13,761 nucleotides of DNA, taken from NCBI GenBank assembly GCA_945837185.1, contig CAMAMZ010000046.1, forward strand, positions 1 through 13,761. The letters run 5' to 3'. The position numbers and the translations under genes were made by a program. The first letter of the stretch is position 1; each line of letters begins with the position of its first letter. This document shows positions 6,294-13,761 of this stretch, piece after piece. Origin of the DNA: an uncultured Bacteroidales bacterium (GTDB lineage Bacteria > Bacteroidota > Bacteroidia > Bacteroidales > Bacteroidaceae). The notes below the pieces were generated by a model. That model saw nothing but the letters and a program-made list of their open reading frames with translations, ran no database searches and had not been told where the DNA came from.

Positions 6294-7067
6294 TTAAGAC
6301 TTGGAGGCGTTGTGCCTTCTGACAAAATGAGGATAAGCTTCCTCGCCAAGATGGGCTTGCCATTCAAAGCCTTCGTAGGAGAAATGCTTTAACTCGTTGG
6401 TTGTAGTTATTTGATTTTGAAGAATATAGCGCACCATGGCTCCTCTACATGATTTGGCCCATACGGCTTGCATCTTCAAGGTTCCGTTTGGCTGTTGCAC
6501 ATAGAACAGCGGTTGTATTACGTTGACCTCTTGGCACACGCGTTTCCAGTCGAAGAGATGTTCGTATTCTTCTGTCGAGAGATGCAGGAGCGTATGATCG
6601 TCGTCTTTTACACTTTGTAGCAGTATGTCGGTCAGTTTGTTTTTCCAGAACTGGTTCACCGGTTGACCGTTTGTAGCAGGCAGACGGGTGCAATGTTCCA
6701 TGCGGTAGGGAACAATGCCATCCATTGGCCGCAGTAAGCCGTAGAGGAAACAAGTAATCCAGAGATGTTGCTGGGCATATGTCAAAGCCTGCTCGCTAAG
6801 GGTGTTTGCTTTGAGATGTTTGTAGGCCTGACCATTGTATGCGAACAATGCAGGGAGCTTCTCTGCATGGTGAAAAGCTTGGTAACGTTTCAGATTCTCT
6901 ACAGCCAGTTTGTTGCTGCAATCCAGTTGTCGTGCCAATTCTGCCACATCCAGCTGTGCCATGTCACAAGCCAGTTCGTTGGCCTGTTCTTGAAAAAGAG
7001 GTTGGGTGCGTGGTTGCCGTTGTGTGGTTGCCACCATGATTTTTGCATTGGCTAAAAGTATTTGCAT
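6294..7067 (-). CDS. yaaA: YaaA family peroxide stress protein
   Basis: The 257-aa protein matches YaaA (DUF328), which in E. coli lowers intracellular free iron and so protects DNA from hydroxyl radicals during peroxide stress. Recognisable segments are 'LLANAK' at the start, 'ALFAYNGQAYKHL' (73-85), 'FLYGLLRPMDGIVPYRMEHCT' region at 107-127 with the family's LYGLLRP and PYR motifs, 'HLSTEEY' (162-168) and 'CRGAMVRYIL' (207-216) near the C-terminus. The usual size is about 250-260 aa. It lies 63 nt after the glycosyltransferase gene and may be co-transcribed from uvrA. A partnership with UvrA in oxidative DNA damage is plausible but inferred. Confidence 0.88.
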   Translation of the reverse strand: MQILLANAKIMVATTQRQPRTQPLFQEQANELACDMAQLDVAELARQLDCSNKLAVENLKRYQAFHHAEKLPALFAYNGQAYKHLKANTLSEQALTYAQQHLWITCFLYGLLRPMDGIVPYRMEHCTRLPATNGQPVNQFWKNKLTDILLQSVKDDDHTLLHLSTEEYEHLFDWKRVCQEVNVIQPLFYVQQPNGTLKMQAVWAKSCRGAMVRYILQNQITTTNELKHFSYEGFEWQAHLGEEAYPHFVRRHNASKS

Positions 7068-7130
7068 GTGTATTGGGTTTGTATAATGATGAACTGTATA
7101 AGGCAGGATGCCATTACCTGTGCTTTTACT

Positions 7131-8030
7131 TCATGAAATCGGGTCTCTCCATACCTTAGTAGAATAGAGGTAGGAGAAATACATGAGTTTATAGGCTTGA
7201 AAAAGGAGGAGAGGAGCATGGCAACACAGTCGGGCGCGTAATCTCTTTCCGAAACAACGGTAGCCTAACGCAGCCAATGTATCGACATGCAGCCCCCGCA
7301 GCTTTCGGTGCATGCCGATTAATGCCACATAATCCGTAAGCTCCTCATAGTGCTGGCATAAGGTATGAAGCGCTGCGTCTGTCTTGTCAAGGAAAGTTGC
7401 GTTGTCCTCGAAAAGGCAGAATCCTACCGGGTTGTCAATGTGTGCAACCGGTATTCCTGCCTGTTGCAATGCCTTCCCATAAGCCACATCTTCATAACCA
7501 TATCCGGTGTAGCTTTCATCTAACGGTATCTGCAAGGCGAGCGCACGCTGTATGAAGTAATTACAGGTATGAAAGTGCCAATAAGGATGCTTCCTGCGTT
7601 GCATGACACCTTGTCGGGCAAGAGCTGCCACCTCACACCTATACCGCAGATTGTTTTTTGAAGGCGCTATGGCACAATAGCCGCCATAAACAACCTGTGC
7701 GCTATGGCGTGCGTAGTTTTGTATGAAGTCTGCCGATACAAGGGTCATGTCGCCATCTATCAAGAGCACATAATCCGTTGTAGCCACTGAAACTAAATAG
7801 TTCCTGATGGCAGCCCGCCCCTTGTTCCTCTCCAAAAGCAGATAGCGGCAGTGGGGAAGCGCTGCAATCTTTTGGTTTGCTTCCCGGCATGCCCCATCTG
7901 TCGAAGCATCGTCGGCCACAACAATCTCCCATCGCTCCCACATTGCCCATCCCTTTTGGGCTAACAGATCCGTTACGAGCCGGTATGCGTTACAATTGTA
8001 TACAGGAATCAAAACAGAGAGTGATGCCAT
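7131..8030 (-). CDS. Family 2 glycosyltransferase
   Basis: The 299-aa protein has the GT-A fold of family GT2. Residues 4-11 'LSVLIPVY' form the first strand. 'VVADDASTDG' (37-46) binds the nucleotide. 'ERNKGRAAIRNYLV' (67-80) and the metal-binding 'DGDM' (92-95) follow. 'GYGYEDVAYG' (176-185) carries the likely catalytic Glu180-Asp181 pair. There is no clear transmembrane segment, although residues 270-290 are fairly hydrophobic and may contact the membrane. Sugar donor and acceptor cannot be read from the sequence; polysaccharide or lipid glycosylation is usual for such enzymes. It starts 12 nt after the uvrA stop, so translation of the two is probably linked. No other polysaccharide genes are near. 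Confidence 0.85.
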   Translation of the reverse strand: MASLSVLIPVYNCNAYRLVTDLLAQKGWAMWERWEIVVADDASTDGACREANQKIAALPHCRYLLLERNKGRAAIRNYLVSVATTDYVLLIDGDMTLVSADFIQNYARHSAQVVYGGYCAIAPSKNNLRYRCEVAALARQGVMQRRKHPYWHFHTCNYFIQRALALQIPLDESYTGYGYEDVAYGKALQQAGIPVAHIDNPVGFCLFEDNATFLDKTDAALHTLCQHYEELTDYVALIGMHRKLRGLHVDTLAALGYRCFGKRLRARLCCHAPLLLFQAYKLMYFSYLYSTKVWRDPIS

Positions 8031-8042
8031 TCTCTTTTCATT

Positions 8043-10856
8043 TTAGCAAAATGTGAGATAACGTCCTGTAACGCTCTGTTTACAATGGCATATATCTTCA
8101 GGACGTCCTGCGAACACCAGGTTGCCACCTTTGTCTCCGCCTTCCGGTCCTAAGTCTATCAGCCAGTCAGCACTTTTGATGATTTCCATATTGTGCTCGA
8201 TGACGATGACAGAATGCCCCCGTTCAATCAATGCGTTGAGTGCCTTGAGCAGGCGTTGGATATCATGGAAATGCAAACCGGTAGTAGGCTCATCGAAAAT
8301 GAACAGGGTAGGGTCTGCACACTCCTTACCTAAATAGTAGGCGAGTTTGACACGCTGGTTTTCTCCACCCGACAAGGTAGAAGAACTCTGTCCCAGTTGT
8401 ATATACCCCAAGCCCACATCCTGTAAGGGCTGCAGACGTTCCGCGATGAGGGGCTGATCATATTGCTTGAAGAAATCAATCGCCTCGTCTACCGTCATGC
8501 ACAACACATCATAAATGTTCCGGTCGTGGAATTTCACATCCAACACATCTTTCTTGAAACGCTTGCCATGACAAGCCTCACATTCCAGTACGAGGTCGGC
8601 CATAAACTGCATCTCCACCTGTATGACACCCGCTCCCTTACATTCCTCACAGCGTCCGCCTTCGGCATTAAACGAGAAGTACTGGGCACTGAATCCCATC
8701 TGCTTTGCCAAGGGTTGTTGGGCAAAGAGCTGGCGAATGGCATCGTATGCCTTTACATACGTAGCCGGGTTGGAACGTGTAGACTTGCCGATAGGATTCT
8801 GGTCGATCATTTCCACATGCTTCACGCGTTGCCAGTCGCCCTCTAACGCCAGATATTCACCAGGGTAATCAGCCGGTTCATCTAAATGCCGTTTCAAGGC
8901 AGGAAAAAGAATACCTTTCACAAGCGTACTCTTGCCCGAACCGCTCACACCTGTTACTACCGTGAGCACATTCAGCGGAAAATCAACTTGTATACCTTTT
9001 AAGTTATGCATGCGAGCCCCGCGCAGACGGATGGCGTGCGTAAAGGCGCGACGAGTGGCAGGAACCTCAATCTTTTCCTGCCCGGTAAGGTATTTGATGG
9101 TATGCGACTCAGGATAGGCTTCGGTTGTGGCTTGAGACAGCTGTGCTGTATCTCCCTCAAACACGATGCGCCCTCCAAGTCGCCCGGCATTGGGACCCAC
9201 GTCTATCAGGTAGTCGGAAGCCCGCATCATTTCTTCATCATGTTCCACCACAATCACCGTGTTGCCCAGTTGCTGCAAATCTCTCAACACCTCAATCAAC
9301 CGTTCCGTGTCGCGACTATGCAATCCGATAGAAGGCTCGTCGAGGATATACAACGAACCGACCAGCGAGCTGCCCAAAGCCGTTGTAAGATTGATGCGCT
9401 GCGACTCTCCACCAGAGAGCGTGTTGGAAGGACGGTTCAAACAAAGATAGCCTAATCCCACTTGACAGATATAATGCAGGCGGTTGGTGATTTCCGCAAG
9501 CAAGCGTTTGGCAACAGCCGCATCGTGAGCGTCCAGCGAAAGGTGTGTGAACCAATCATACAGCACGCTGATAGGCATCTGCACCAAGTCAACAATGCTC
9601 CGCCCTTCAATCTTTACCCATTCCGCCTCCTTTCTCAAGCGTCCACCGGCACAGTCCGGACATAATGTTTTGCCACGATAACGGCTAAGCATAACCCGAT
9701 ACTGTATTTTATAGGTGTTTTCCTGAACCATTTGGAAGAAACCGTCAATACACACCCGTTCCCTCACTTCAAGATGTTGCTCGGAAGGCAGGCCATGCCA
9801 CAGCATGCGTTTCTGTGCGGCAGAAAGTTCATAGTAAGGGGTGAAGAGCGGGAAATTATCTTTGGCAGCCCTTTTGCAGAACTCATTCTTCCATTCCCCC
9901 ATCTTCTCACCATGCCAACATTGCACACAGCCTTCCGCCACACTCAATGTTGTATTGGGAATAACCAGATGCTCGTCGATACCTATAATGCTTCCGAACC
10001 CTTCGCAGGTAGGGCAGGCCCCCGCAGGCGAATTGAAAGCGAACAAGTTGTCGGTAGGCTCTTGAAATGTCATCCCGTCAGCTTCAAATCTCGAAGAGAA
10101 ATCATAGGTCAGCATAGACGGCAGGAAAACCAGTCGGCAAGCCCCGTCGCCTTCATACATAGCAGTCTCTACCGAGTCTAAGAGTCGTGAAATCTGGTCG
10201 TTGGCAGCCGATACGCTCAAACGGTCAATAACGAGGTAAGGCTCTTCGATTGTTGGCTGTGCACCTTGTTGCATGTCGGCAAGCAAATCGTCGATGCGCA
10301 CCACCTCATGCTGTTTGCCAATCATCACACGCAGATAGCCACCTTGCAACGCCATTTCCAGTTGGCGTGCGAGTGTTCGTCCTTCGGCAACAATCAATGG
10401 TGCGAGAATCATGAATTTTGTGCCCTCTGAATATTGCTGCACGCAGGTCAGCACATCTTCAGGCGTATGTTTCTTCACTTCGCGCCCACTTATCGGGGAG
10501 ATGGTTTTGCCAATACGTGCAAAGAGCAGACGAAGATATTCGTAGATTTCAGTCGAGGTGCCCACTGTTGAGCGTGGGTTGCGGGCTATGACCTTCTGTT
10601 CGATGGCAATAGCCGGAGGCAATCCTTTGATGAAATCGTACTCGGGCTTGCTCAGTCGGCCCAGAAACTGGCGGGCATAGCTCGACAGAGATTCCACGTA
10701 ACGTCGTTGGCCTTCGGCATACAATGTGTCGAAGGCCAATGAACTCTTACCTGAACCGCTGACTCCCGAAATGACAATCAGTCGGTTGCGTGGAATCTTC
10801 AAGCTGATGTTCTGCAGGTTGTTTACCCTGGCTCCTTTTATCTCTATGTATTTCAT
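8043..10856 (-). CDS. uvrA: UvrA, excinuclease ABC subunit A
   Basis: This 937-aa ATPase is the damage-sensing subunit of nucleotide excision repair; it loads UvrB on damaged DNA. Two ABC modules are complete: Walker A 'GVSGSGKSS' (31-39) and 'GVSGSGKST' (636-644), signature 'LSGGESQR' (480-487) and 'LSGGENQR' (828-835), Walker B ending 'LDEPSIGLH' (505-513) and 'FDEPTTGLH' (854-862). The C-terminal zinc module is C736-x2-C739 and C759-x2-C762. In the N-terminal half, Cys pairs are at 281/284, 310/313 and 399/402; the CPxC pair often seen near residue 118 is replaced by 'SPISG', as in many Bacteroidota UvrA proteins from memory. Length is normal. It lies 93 nt after pdxT, across an inverted repeat. 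Confidence 0.96.
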   Translation of the reverse strand: MKYIEIKGARVNNLQNISLKIPRNRLIVISGVSGSGKSSLAFDTLYAEGQRRYVESLSSYARQFLGRLSKPEYDFIKGLPPAIAIEQKVIARNPRSTVGTSTEIYEYLRLLFARIGKTISPISGREVKKHTPEDVLTCVQQYSEGTKFMILAPLIVAEGRTLARQLEMALQGGYLRVMIGKQHEVVRIDDLLADMQQGAQPTIEEPYLVIDRLSVSAANDQISRLLDSVETAMYEGDGACRLVFLPSMLTYDFSSRFEADGMTFQEPTDNLFAFNSPAGACPTCEGFGSIIGIDEHLVIPNTTLSVAEGCVQCWHGEKMGEWKNEFCKRAAKDNFPLFTPYYELSAAQKRMLWHGLPSEQHLEVRERVCIDGFFQMVQENTYKIQYRVMLSRYRGKTLCPDCAGGRLRKEAEWVKIEGRSIVDLVQMPISVLYDWFTHLSLDAHDAAVAKRLLAEITNRLHYICQVGLGYLCLNRPSNTLSGGESQRINLTTALGSSLVGSLYILDEPSIGLHSRDTERLIEVLRDLQQLGNTVIVVEHDEEMMRASDYLIDVGPNAGRLGGRIVFEGDTAQLSQATTEAYPESHTIKYLTGQEKIEVPATRRAFTHAIRLRGARMHNLKGIQVDFPLNVLTVVTGVSGSGKSTLVKGILFPALKRHLDEPADYPGEYLALEGDWQRVKHVEMIDQNPIGKSTRSNPATYVKAYDAIRQLFAQQPLAKQMGFSAQYFSFNAEGGRCEECKGAGVIQVEMQFMADLVLECEACHGKRFKKDVLDVKFHDRNIYDVLCMTVDEAIDFFKQYDQPLIAERLQPLQDVGLGYIQLGQSSSTLSGGENQRVKLAYYLGKECADPTLFIFDEPTTGLHFHDIQRLLKALNALIERGHSVIVIEHNMEIIKSADWLIDLGPEGGDKGGNLVFAGRPEDICHCKQSVTGRYLTFC

Positions 10857-10884
10857 GAAGCTTCCCTGATTCTTTTTTTTATTG

Positions 10885-10940
10885 GAGAGAATCCTCTCGC
10901 CCTTTCAGTCGTGAAAACAGCCGTACAAGGGCGAGAGGAT
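10885..10940 (-). promoter_or_regulatory. Long inverted repeat between pdxT and uvrA
   Basis: On the minus strand ATCCTCTCGCCCTT (10940-10927) and AAGGGCGAGAGGAT (10904-10891) form a perfect 14-bp stem with a 22-nt loop, 9 nt after the pdxT stop. No T tract follows; the next bases are purine- and A-rich. The second arm can also pair with the bases after it, GAGAG (10898-10894) with CTCTC (10889-10885), giving a rival 5-bp hairpin. It may be a terminator without T tract, an RNA-stability element at the pdxT end, or part of a uvrA leader switch. Confidence 0.6.
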
Positions 10941-10949
10941 GAAAGTGTC

Positions 10950-11510
10950 TTACAGACTGAGGAACAGGCGGTGAATAGCCTCCGACTCGTTCAGTTCAGG
11001 ATGGAAGGAGGTGACGAGTTGTCTGCCCTGTCTGGCCGCAACGATATGACCGTCTACTTCGGCAAGAATGTCCACGCCTTCACCTACCGACTTGATATAA
11101 GGGGCCCTGATGAAGGTCATGGGCACAGGCTCTGCGATACCCTTCAGGGGTGCTTCTGTATAGAAACTACCCAATTGGCGGCCGTAAGCGTTGCGTCTTA
11201 CTTCTATTGCCATGGTAGCCAATCCTGTACCGTCTTCACCCTCTATGCGTTCGGCAAGCAATATCATGCCTGCGCAAGTGCCAAAAACAGGCATGCCCTG
11301 CAGTATGGCTGTGCGAAGAGGGTCGAACAGTCCTGTGTCGCGTAGTAGCTTGCGCATCGTGGTACTTTCGCCACCCGGAATGACAAGTCTGTCGAAGGGG
11401 CGCTCAATATCCTTCAGTTGCCTGATTTCAAATGTTTCCGCCCCTATCTTCTGCAGCATCATTTCATGTTCGGCAAAAGCCCCTTGCAATGCCAGAATGC
11501 CAATTCTCAT
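10950..11510 (-). CDS. pdxT: PdxT, glutaminase subunit of pyridoxal 5'-phosphate synthase
   Basis: The 186-aa class I glutamine amidotransferase releases ammonia from glutamine and channels it to PdxS. The triad is visible: Cys79 in 'FGTCAGM', His170 and Glu172 in 'SFHPEL'. Also seen are 'GILALQGAFAEH' (4-15) at the start and 'VIPGGEST' (43-50). Length is normal for the family (about 190 aa). Its ATG overlaps the pdxS stop by 4 bases (ATGA), a sign of coupled translation, as fits two proteins that form a 12+12 complex. A perfect inverted repeat lies just after the stop codon. Confidence 0.95.
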   Translation of the reverse strand: MRIGILALQGAFAEHEMMLQKIGAETFEIRQLKDIERPFDRLVIPGGESTTMRKLLRDTGLFDPLRTAILQGMPVFGTCAGMILLAERIEGEDGTGLATMAIEVRRNAYGRQLGSFYTEAPLKGIAEPVPMTFIRAPYIKSVGEGVDILAEVDGHIVAARQGRQLVTSFHPELNESEAIHRLFLSL

Positions 11511-12382
11511 TTGCCTCTTTCAGCCATTAAGAGTTCTATTTCGTGCTCGTTGATACCCACCATGGCTTCACCGAGATCTTCCGACAACTCTGCCAACTTC
11601 TTCGGGTCGTTGTAGTTTGTTACAGCCTGAACGATGGCAGCTGCACGTTTAGCAGGATTGCCACTCTTGAAGATACCACTGCCTACAAACACACCCTCTG
11701 CTCCGAGCTGCATCATCAAAGCGGCATCAGCAGGTGTAGCTACACCACCTGCGGCAAAGTTCACTACCGGCAACTTACCGTTTTGGTGTACAAATTCTAC
11801 GAGGTCGTAGGGCACCTGCAACTTCTTGGCTGCTTCATAGAGCTCATCCTCACGCATGCTCACAAGCTGGCGAATCTCACTTTGCATCAAACGCATGTGA
11901 CTTACAGCCTGCACCACATCGCCTGTTCCGGGCTCACCCTTTGTGCGAATCATCGTAGCACCTTCAGCAATACGTCTGAGGGCTTCTCCAAGATTGCGGG
12001 CACCACAAACAAAAGGAACATCAAACTGGTTCTTGTCGATGTGATAGATGTTATCGGCAGGCGACAATACCTCGCTCTCGTCAATATAATCGATCTCGAT
12101 AGCCTGCAGAATCTGTGCCTCAGCGATATGTCCGATACGGCATTTGGCCATCACAGGAATTGTTACAGCTTCTTGAATGCCTTTAATCATCTTCGGATCA
12201 CTCATGCGCGATACGCCTCCTGCTGCACGAATATCAGCGGGAATACGTTCCAAGGCCATTACTGCACAGGCACCGGCTGCCTGGGCAATACGTGCCTGCT
12301 CGGGAGTTGTAACGTCCATAATCACACCGCCTTTGAGCATTTGTGCCAGATTGCGGTTCAGAGTTTGTCTTTCTTTTGTCAT
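11507..12382 (-). CDS. pdxS: PdxS, synthase subunit of pyridoxal 5'-phosphate synthase
   Basis: The 291-aa protein is a (beta/alpha)8 barrel that builds pyridoxal 5'-phosphate directly from ribose 5-phosphate, glyceraldehyde 3-phosphate and ammonia. Catalytic residues are in place: Asp23 in 'VIMDV', Lys80 in 'MAKCRIGH' (first imine with the pentose) and Lys148 in 'RTKGEPGTG' (second imine). The phosphate loop 'FAAGGVATPADAALMM' near 204-219 and the 'GVFVGSGIFKS' segment are intact. The start matches family N-termini. The product's partner pdxT overlaps by 4 bases. It lies 57 nt after the kinase-AraC gene, with no clear promoter box in the gap, so the three genes are probably one operon. Confidence 0.97.
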   Translation of the reverse strand: MTKERQTLNRNLAQMLKGGVIMDVTTPEQARIAQAAGACAVMALERIPADIRAAGGVSRMSDPKMIKGIQEAVTIPVMAKCRIGHIAEAQILQAIEIDYIDESEVLSPADNIYHIDKNQFDVPFVCGARNLGEALRRIAEGATMIRTKGEPGTGDVVQAVSHMRLMQSEIRQLVSMREDELYEAAKKLQVPYDLVEFVHQNGKLPVVNFAAGGVATPADAALMMQLGAEGVFVGSGIFKSGNPAKRAAAIVQAVTNYNDPKKLAELSEDLGEAMVGINEHEIELLMAERGK

Positions 12383-12439
12383 GTTCTTATAATTATATAT
12401 GAATATGTGATACGTTGTTGGTGGCTTGTTGTTTGCCGT

Positions 12440-13378
12440 TTAAGAAATATGCTTTCGGTAATCGCTGGGCGCCATCCCTTTCAATCGCTTGAAAAACTTC
12501 GTGAAATGGGCTTGCGAAGAAAAGCCATAGTCGTATGCTATCTCCTGCAGGGTTGCCGCTGTTGTCCGTATGTCACGTTCAATGCCTTCTATGAGCTGCT
12601 GTTCGATCAAACTCTTGGGCGATTGGGAGGCAATGCGGGCTGTAACCTGAGAGAGGTAACGACTACTCACATTCAGATAGTCGGCATAAAAGGCCACATC
12701 GCTACGCTGCTTGTGATAGGCTGCCACCGCCTGCAGGAAATCATGATAAAGCTCTTTGCTCCGACTTCCCGCATGCTCACTATGTGAGGCCATGGCCCGT
12801 GCGTAATCCATTGCTTTCTGTTTGGCCTCTTTCAGTTCATCGCCTTGCGAGAGGTAGAAGGCGATGGCGGCCGAAATGGTGTTGCCAAAGCCATGACTCG
12901 GTTCCTCGTCGAGCAAGAGAATCTGTTTGTGCTCTTTGTTGCCAAGAATCATGGCTGCCTCATTGCGACGCATGATGACAAGGTCGCATAAGGGAAGCAG
13001 TTGTCCGCGAATGAGTGCCAGCAGATGACTCTCCATCAGCATGTCGCCATTGCTGGAAAAGACAACAGGGTCGTAAACCACGTGGTGTGGATTGTATTTG
13101 CGCAATGCCGTAACAACAACCGACAGGATGGCTGCATTGCGAATCATACCAATCTTTACAGTGGAAGGTTCTACATCGTTCACAATGGCTTCTATCTGGG
13201 CTTCCACAACAGAAGCAGGAATATCGTGAAACTCTTGAATACCCAATGTGTTCTGAATTGTGATACACGTTACGGCAGATGTGGCAATACCACCCAGTTC
13301 GGTGATGGTACGAATGTCGGCCTGAAGGCCTGAGCCTCCAGTGCTGTCGCTACCGGTTATCGTCAGGATGGTATTCAT
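12440..13378 (-). CDS. Fusion of a ThiD/PdxK-like kinase domain and an AraC-type DNA-binding domain
   Basis: The 312-aa protein has two parts. Residues 1-212 follow the hydroxymethylpyrimidine/pyridoxine kinase fold (ribokinase superfamily): 'ITGSDSTGGSGLQADI' (7-22), 'TIQNTLG' (40-46), 'VKIGM' (74-78), 'DPVV' (103-106) and 'SAAIAFYLSQG' (169-179). Against the usual 260-270 aa kinase, roughly 45-50 residues around the VKGGH strand are missing after residue 146, and the anion-hole motif GTG(C/D) reads G163-F-G-N166, so the catalytic Cys/Asp is Asn. Residues 218-310 are an AraC-family double helix-turn-helix ('FYADYLNVSSRYLSQVT', 'LQEIAYDYGFSSQAHFTKFF'). It stands first before pdxST behind its own promoter. 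Likely a regulator sensing a B6 vitamer or thiamine precursor; some kinase activity cannot be excluded. Confidence 0.85.
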   Translation of the reverse strand: MNTILTITGSDSTGGSGLQADIRTITELGGIATSAVTCITIQNTLGIQEFHDIPASVVEAQIEAIVNDVEPSTVKIGMIRNAAILSVVVTALRKYNPHHVVYDPVVFSSNGDMLMESHLLALIRGQLLPLCDLVIMRRNEAAMILGNKEHKQILLLDEEPSHGFGNTISAAIAFYLSQGDELKEAKQKAMDYARAMASHSEHAGSRSKELYHDFLQAVAAYHKQRSDVAFYADYLNVSSRYLSQVTARIASQSPKSLIEQQLIEGIERDIRTTAATLQEIAYDYGFSSQAHFTKFFKRLKGMAPSDYRKHIS

Positions 13379-13451
13379 TCTATCTTATCGAGCTATTTTC
13401 CTTTATGGTTTGGAAAAACATTATTTGCGGACTTGGTCCTGAAAGCCGATG

Positions 13452-13482
13452 CAAAATTAAGAAAATAAATTCTTACGACAAT
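13452..13482 (-). promoter_or_regulatory. Promoter of the kinase-AraC / pdxST operon
   Basis: On the minus strand ATTG (13482-13479), a 19-nt spacer and TAATTTTG (13459-13452) fit the Bacteroidota consensus with one mismatch in the upstream box. The -7 box is about 75 nt above the start codon at 13378, leaving a leader of roughly 65 nt. Confidence 0.6.
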
Positions 13483-13640
13483 GAATACTTCTTAATTTGA
13501 CAACAAAAACTACGTTTTGGGCAAAAAATGATATAGGTGAAAGGTCTGTTTGTTCCTCTTGTCATCCCAAAACGCAACTGTAGCCCCTGTATCGCAAAGA
13601 GGGAAAAGACATGCCTTTGTCTTGCCGAACAGACAGTCTG

Positions 13641-13679
13641 GAGTTCAGTAGAAAAAGGAGTGGGGAGATACTTTTCCAT
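13641..13679 (-). repeat. Short repeat, right copy
   Basis: On the minus strand the order TGGAAAA, CCCCACTCC, TTTTTCTACTGAAC parallels the left copy at 41-80, with a few substitutions and small gaps between the blocks. Both copies are intergenic and face opposite directions. The element may be longer, but similarity fades outside these blocks. Confidence 0.4.
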
Positions 13680-13761
13680 TTGTGTCTGGATGTTCTCATG
13701 TTGCTTCGTGCTGCGCACGTTGATTACTCGTTCAGCACTCGTTCTGCTCCACAGTTTTACG

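Larger units (their letters stand above)
13379..13761. other. Intergenic region upstream of the vitamin B6 block
   Basis: This 383-base stretch has no supported gene. It holds the promoter at 13452-13482, the right copy of the short repeat (13641-13679), a 9-bp inverted repeat (CGTTTTGGG at 13513-13521, CCCAAAACG at 13566-13574) with a 44-nt spacer, and an 11-nt palindrome CAGACAGTCTG at 13630-13640. An 81-codon minus-strand frame (13473-13718) has a low-complexity composition unlike a folded protein and is not called. The last 60 bases may belong to a gene or repeat beyond the window. Confidence 0.5.

Noticed and set aside
6263..6307. 7-bp inverted repeat around the yaaA stop and the HU upstream box
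   Set aside because: Arms of 7 bp with a 31-nt loop are expected by chance at this length, and no T tract follows, so it is not called as an operator or terminator.
11543..12787. A 414-codon open frame on the plus strand
   Set aside because: It lies antisense to pdxS and the AraC fusion, both with intact catalytic or family motifs, and its own translation is Cys/His-rich without a recognisable domain. It is a shadow of the codon use of the real genes.
13473..13718. An 81-codon minus-strand frame upstream of the B6 block
   Set aside because: The -7 box of the next operon lies just past its end and its -33 box overlaps its last codons. The composition looks like translated repeat sequence and no family is recognised. 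It overlaps the short repeat copy.

Overview
The window reads as a chromosomal segment of a Bacteroidota bacterium, most likely Bacteroidales of the Prevotellaceae type. The reasons are the protein families present (DUF3256, DUF4270, a half-length glycogen-synthase homologue, a Bacteroidales-style methylmalonyl-CoA decarboxylase operon) and promoters matching the Bacteroidota consensus TTTG / TAnnTTTG with 19-20 nt spacing, not sigma70 boxes. Shine-Dalgarno sequences are mostly absent. All 14 supported genes lie on the minus strand, so transcription runs from high to low coordinates. There are no rRNA or tRNA genes, insertion sequences, CRISPR arrays or phage genes.

Layout in transcription order. 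(1) 13378-10950: a vitamin B6 block. A ThiD/PdxK-like kinase domain fused to an AraC-type DNA-binding domain is followed by pdxS and pdxT, the two subunits of pyridoxal 5'-phosphate synthase. The fusion is probably the local regulator, with its kinase fold turned into a sensor. (2) A 14-bp perfect inverted repeat separates pdxT from uvrA (nucleotide excision repair). A family 2 glycosyltransferase and yaaA (peroxide stress) follow. (3) An HU-type DNA-binding protein gene with its own promoter. (4) 5721-3536: mmdA, a 49-aa epsilon-like subunit and the biotin carrier mmdC, with a promoter before and a hairpin terminator after. The membrane sodium-pump subunit is not in the operon. (5) 3330-217: a glycosyltransferase-5 N-terminal-half protein, a DUF4270 lipoprotein, a 41-aa protein and a secreted DUF3256 protein, probably one operon. 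(6) At the low end, a promoter overlapping the last codons of the DUF3256 gene sits just upstream of a strong intrinsic terminator, which looks like a complete unit for a very short RNA.

The most interesting items are the kinase-AraC fusion beside pdxST, the compact promoter/terminator unit at 127-234, the catalytically reduced glycogen-synthase relative, and the mmd operon without its membrane subunit. Intergenic space is short. The only gene-free stretch over 300 bases is 13379-13761, which holds the promoter of the B6 block and a copy of a short repeat that also occurs, inverted, at 41-99.
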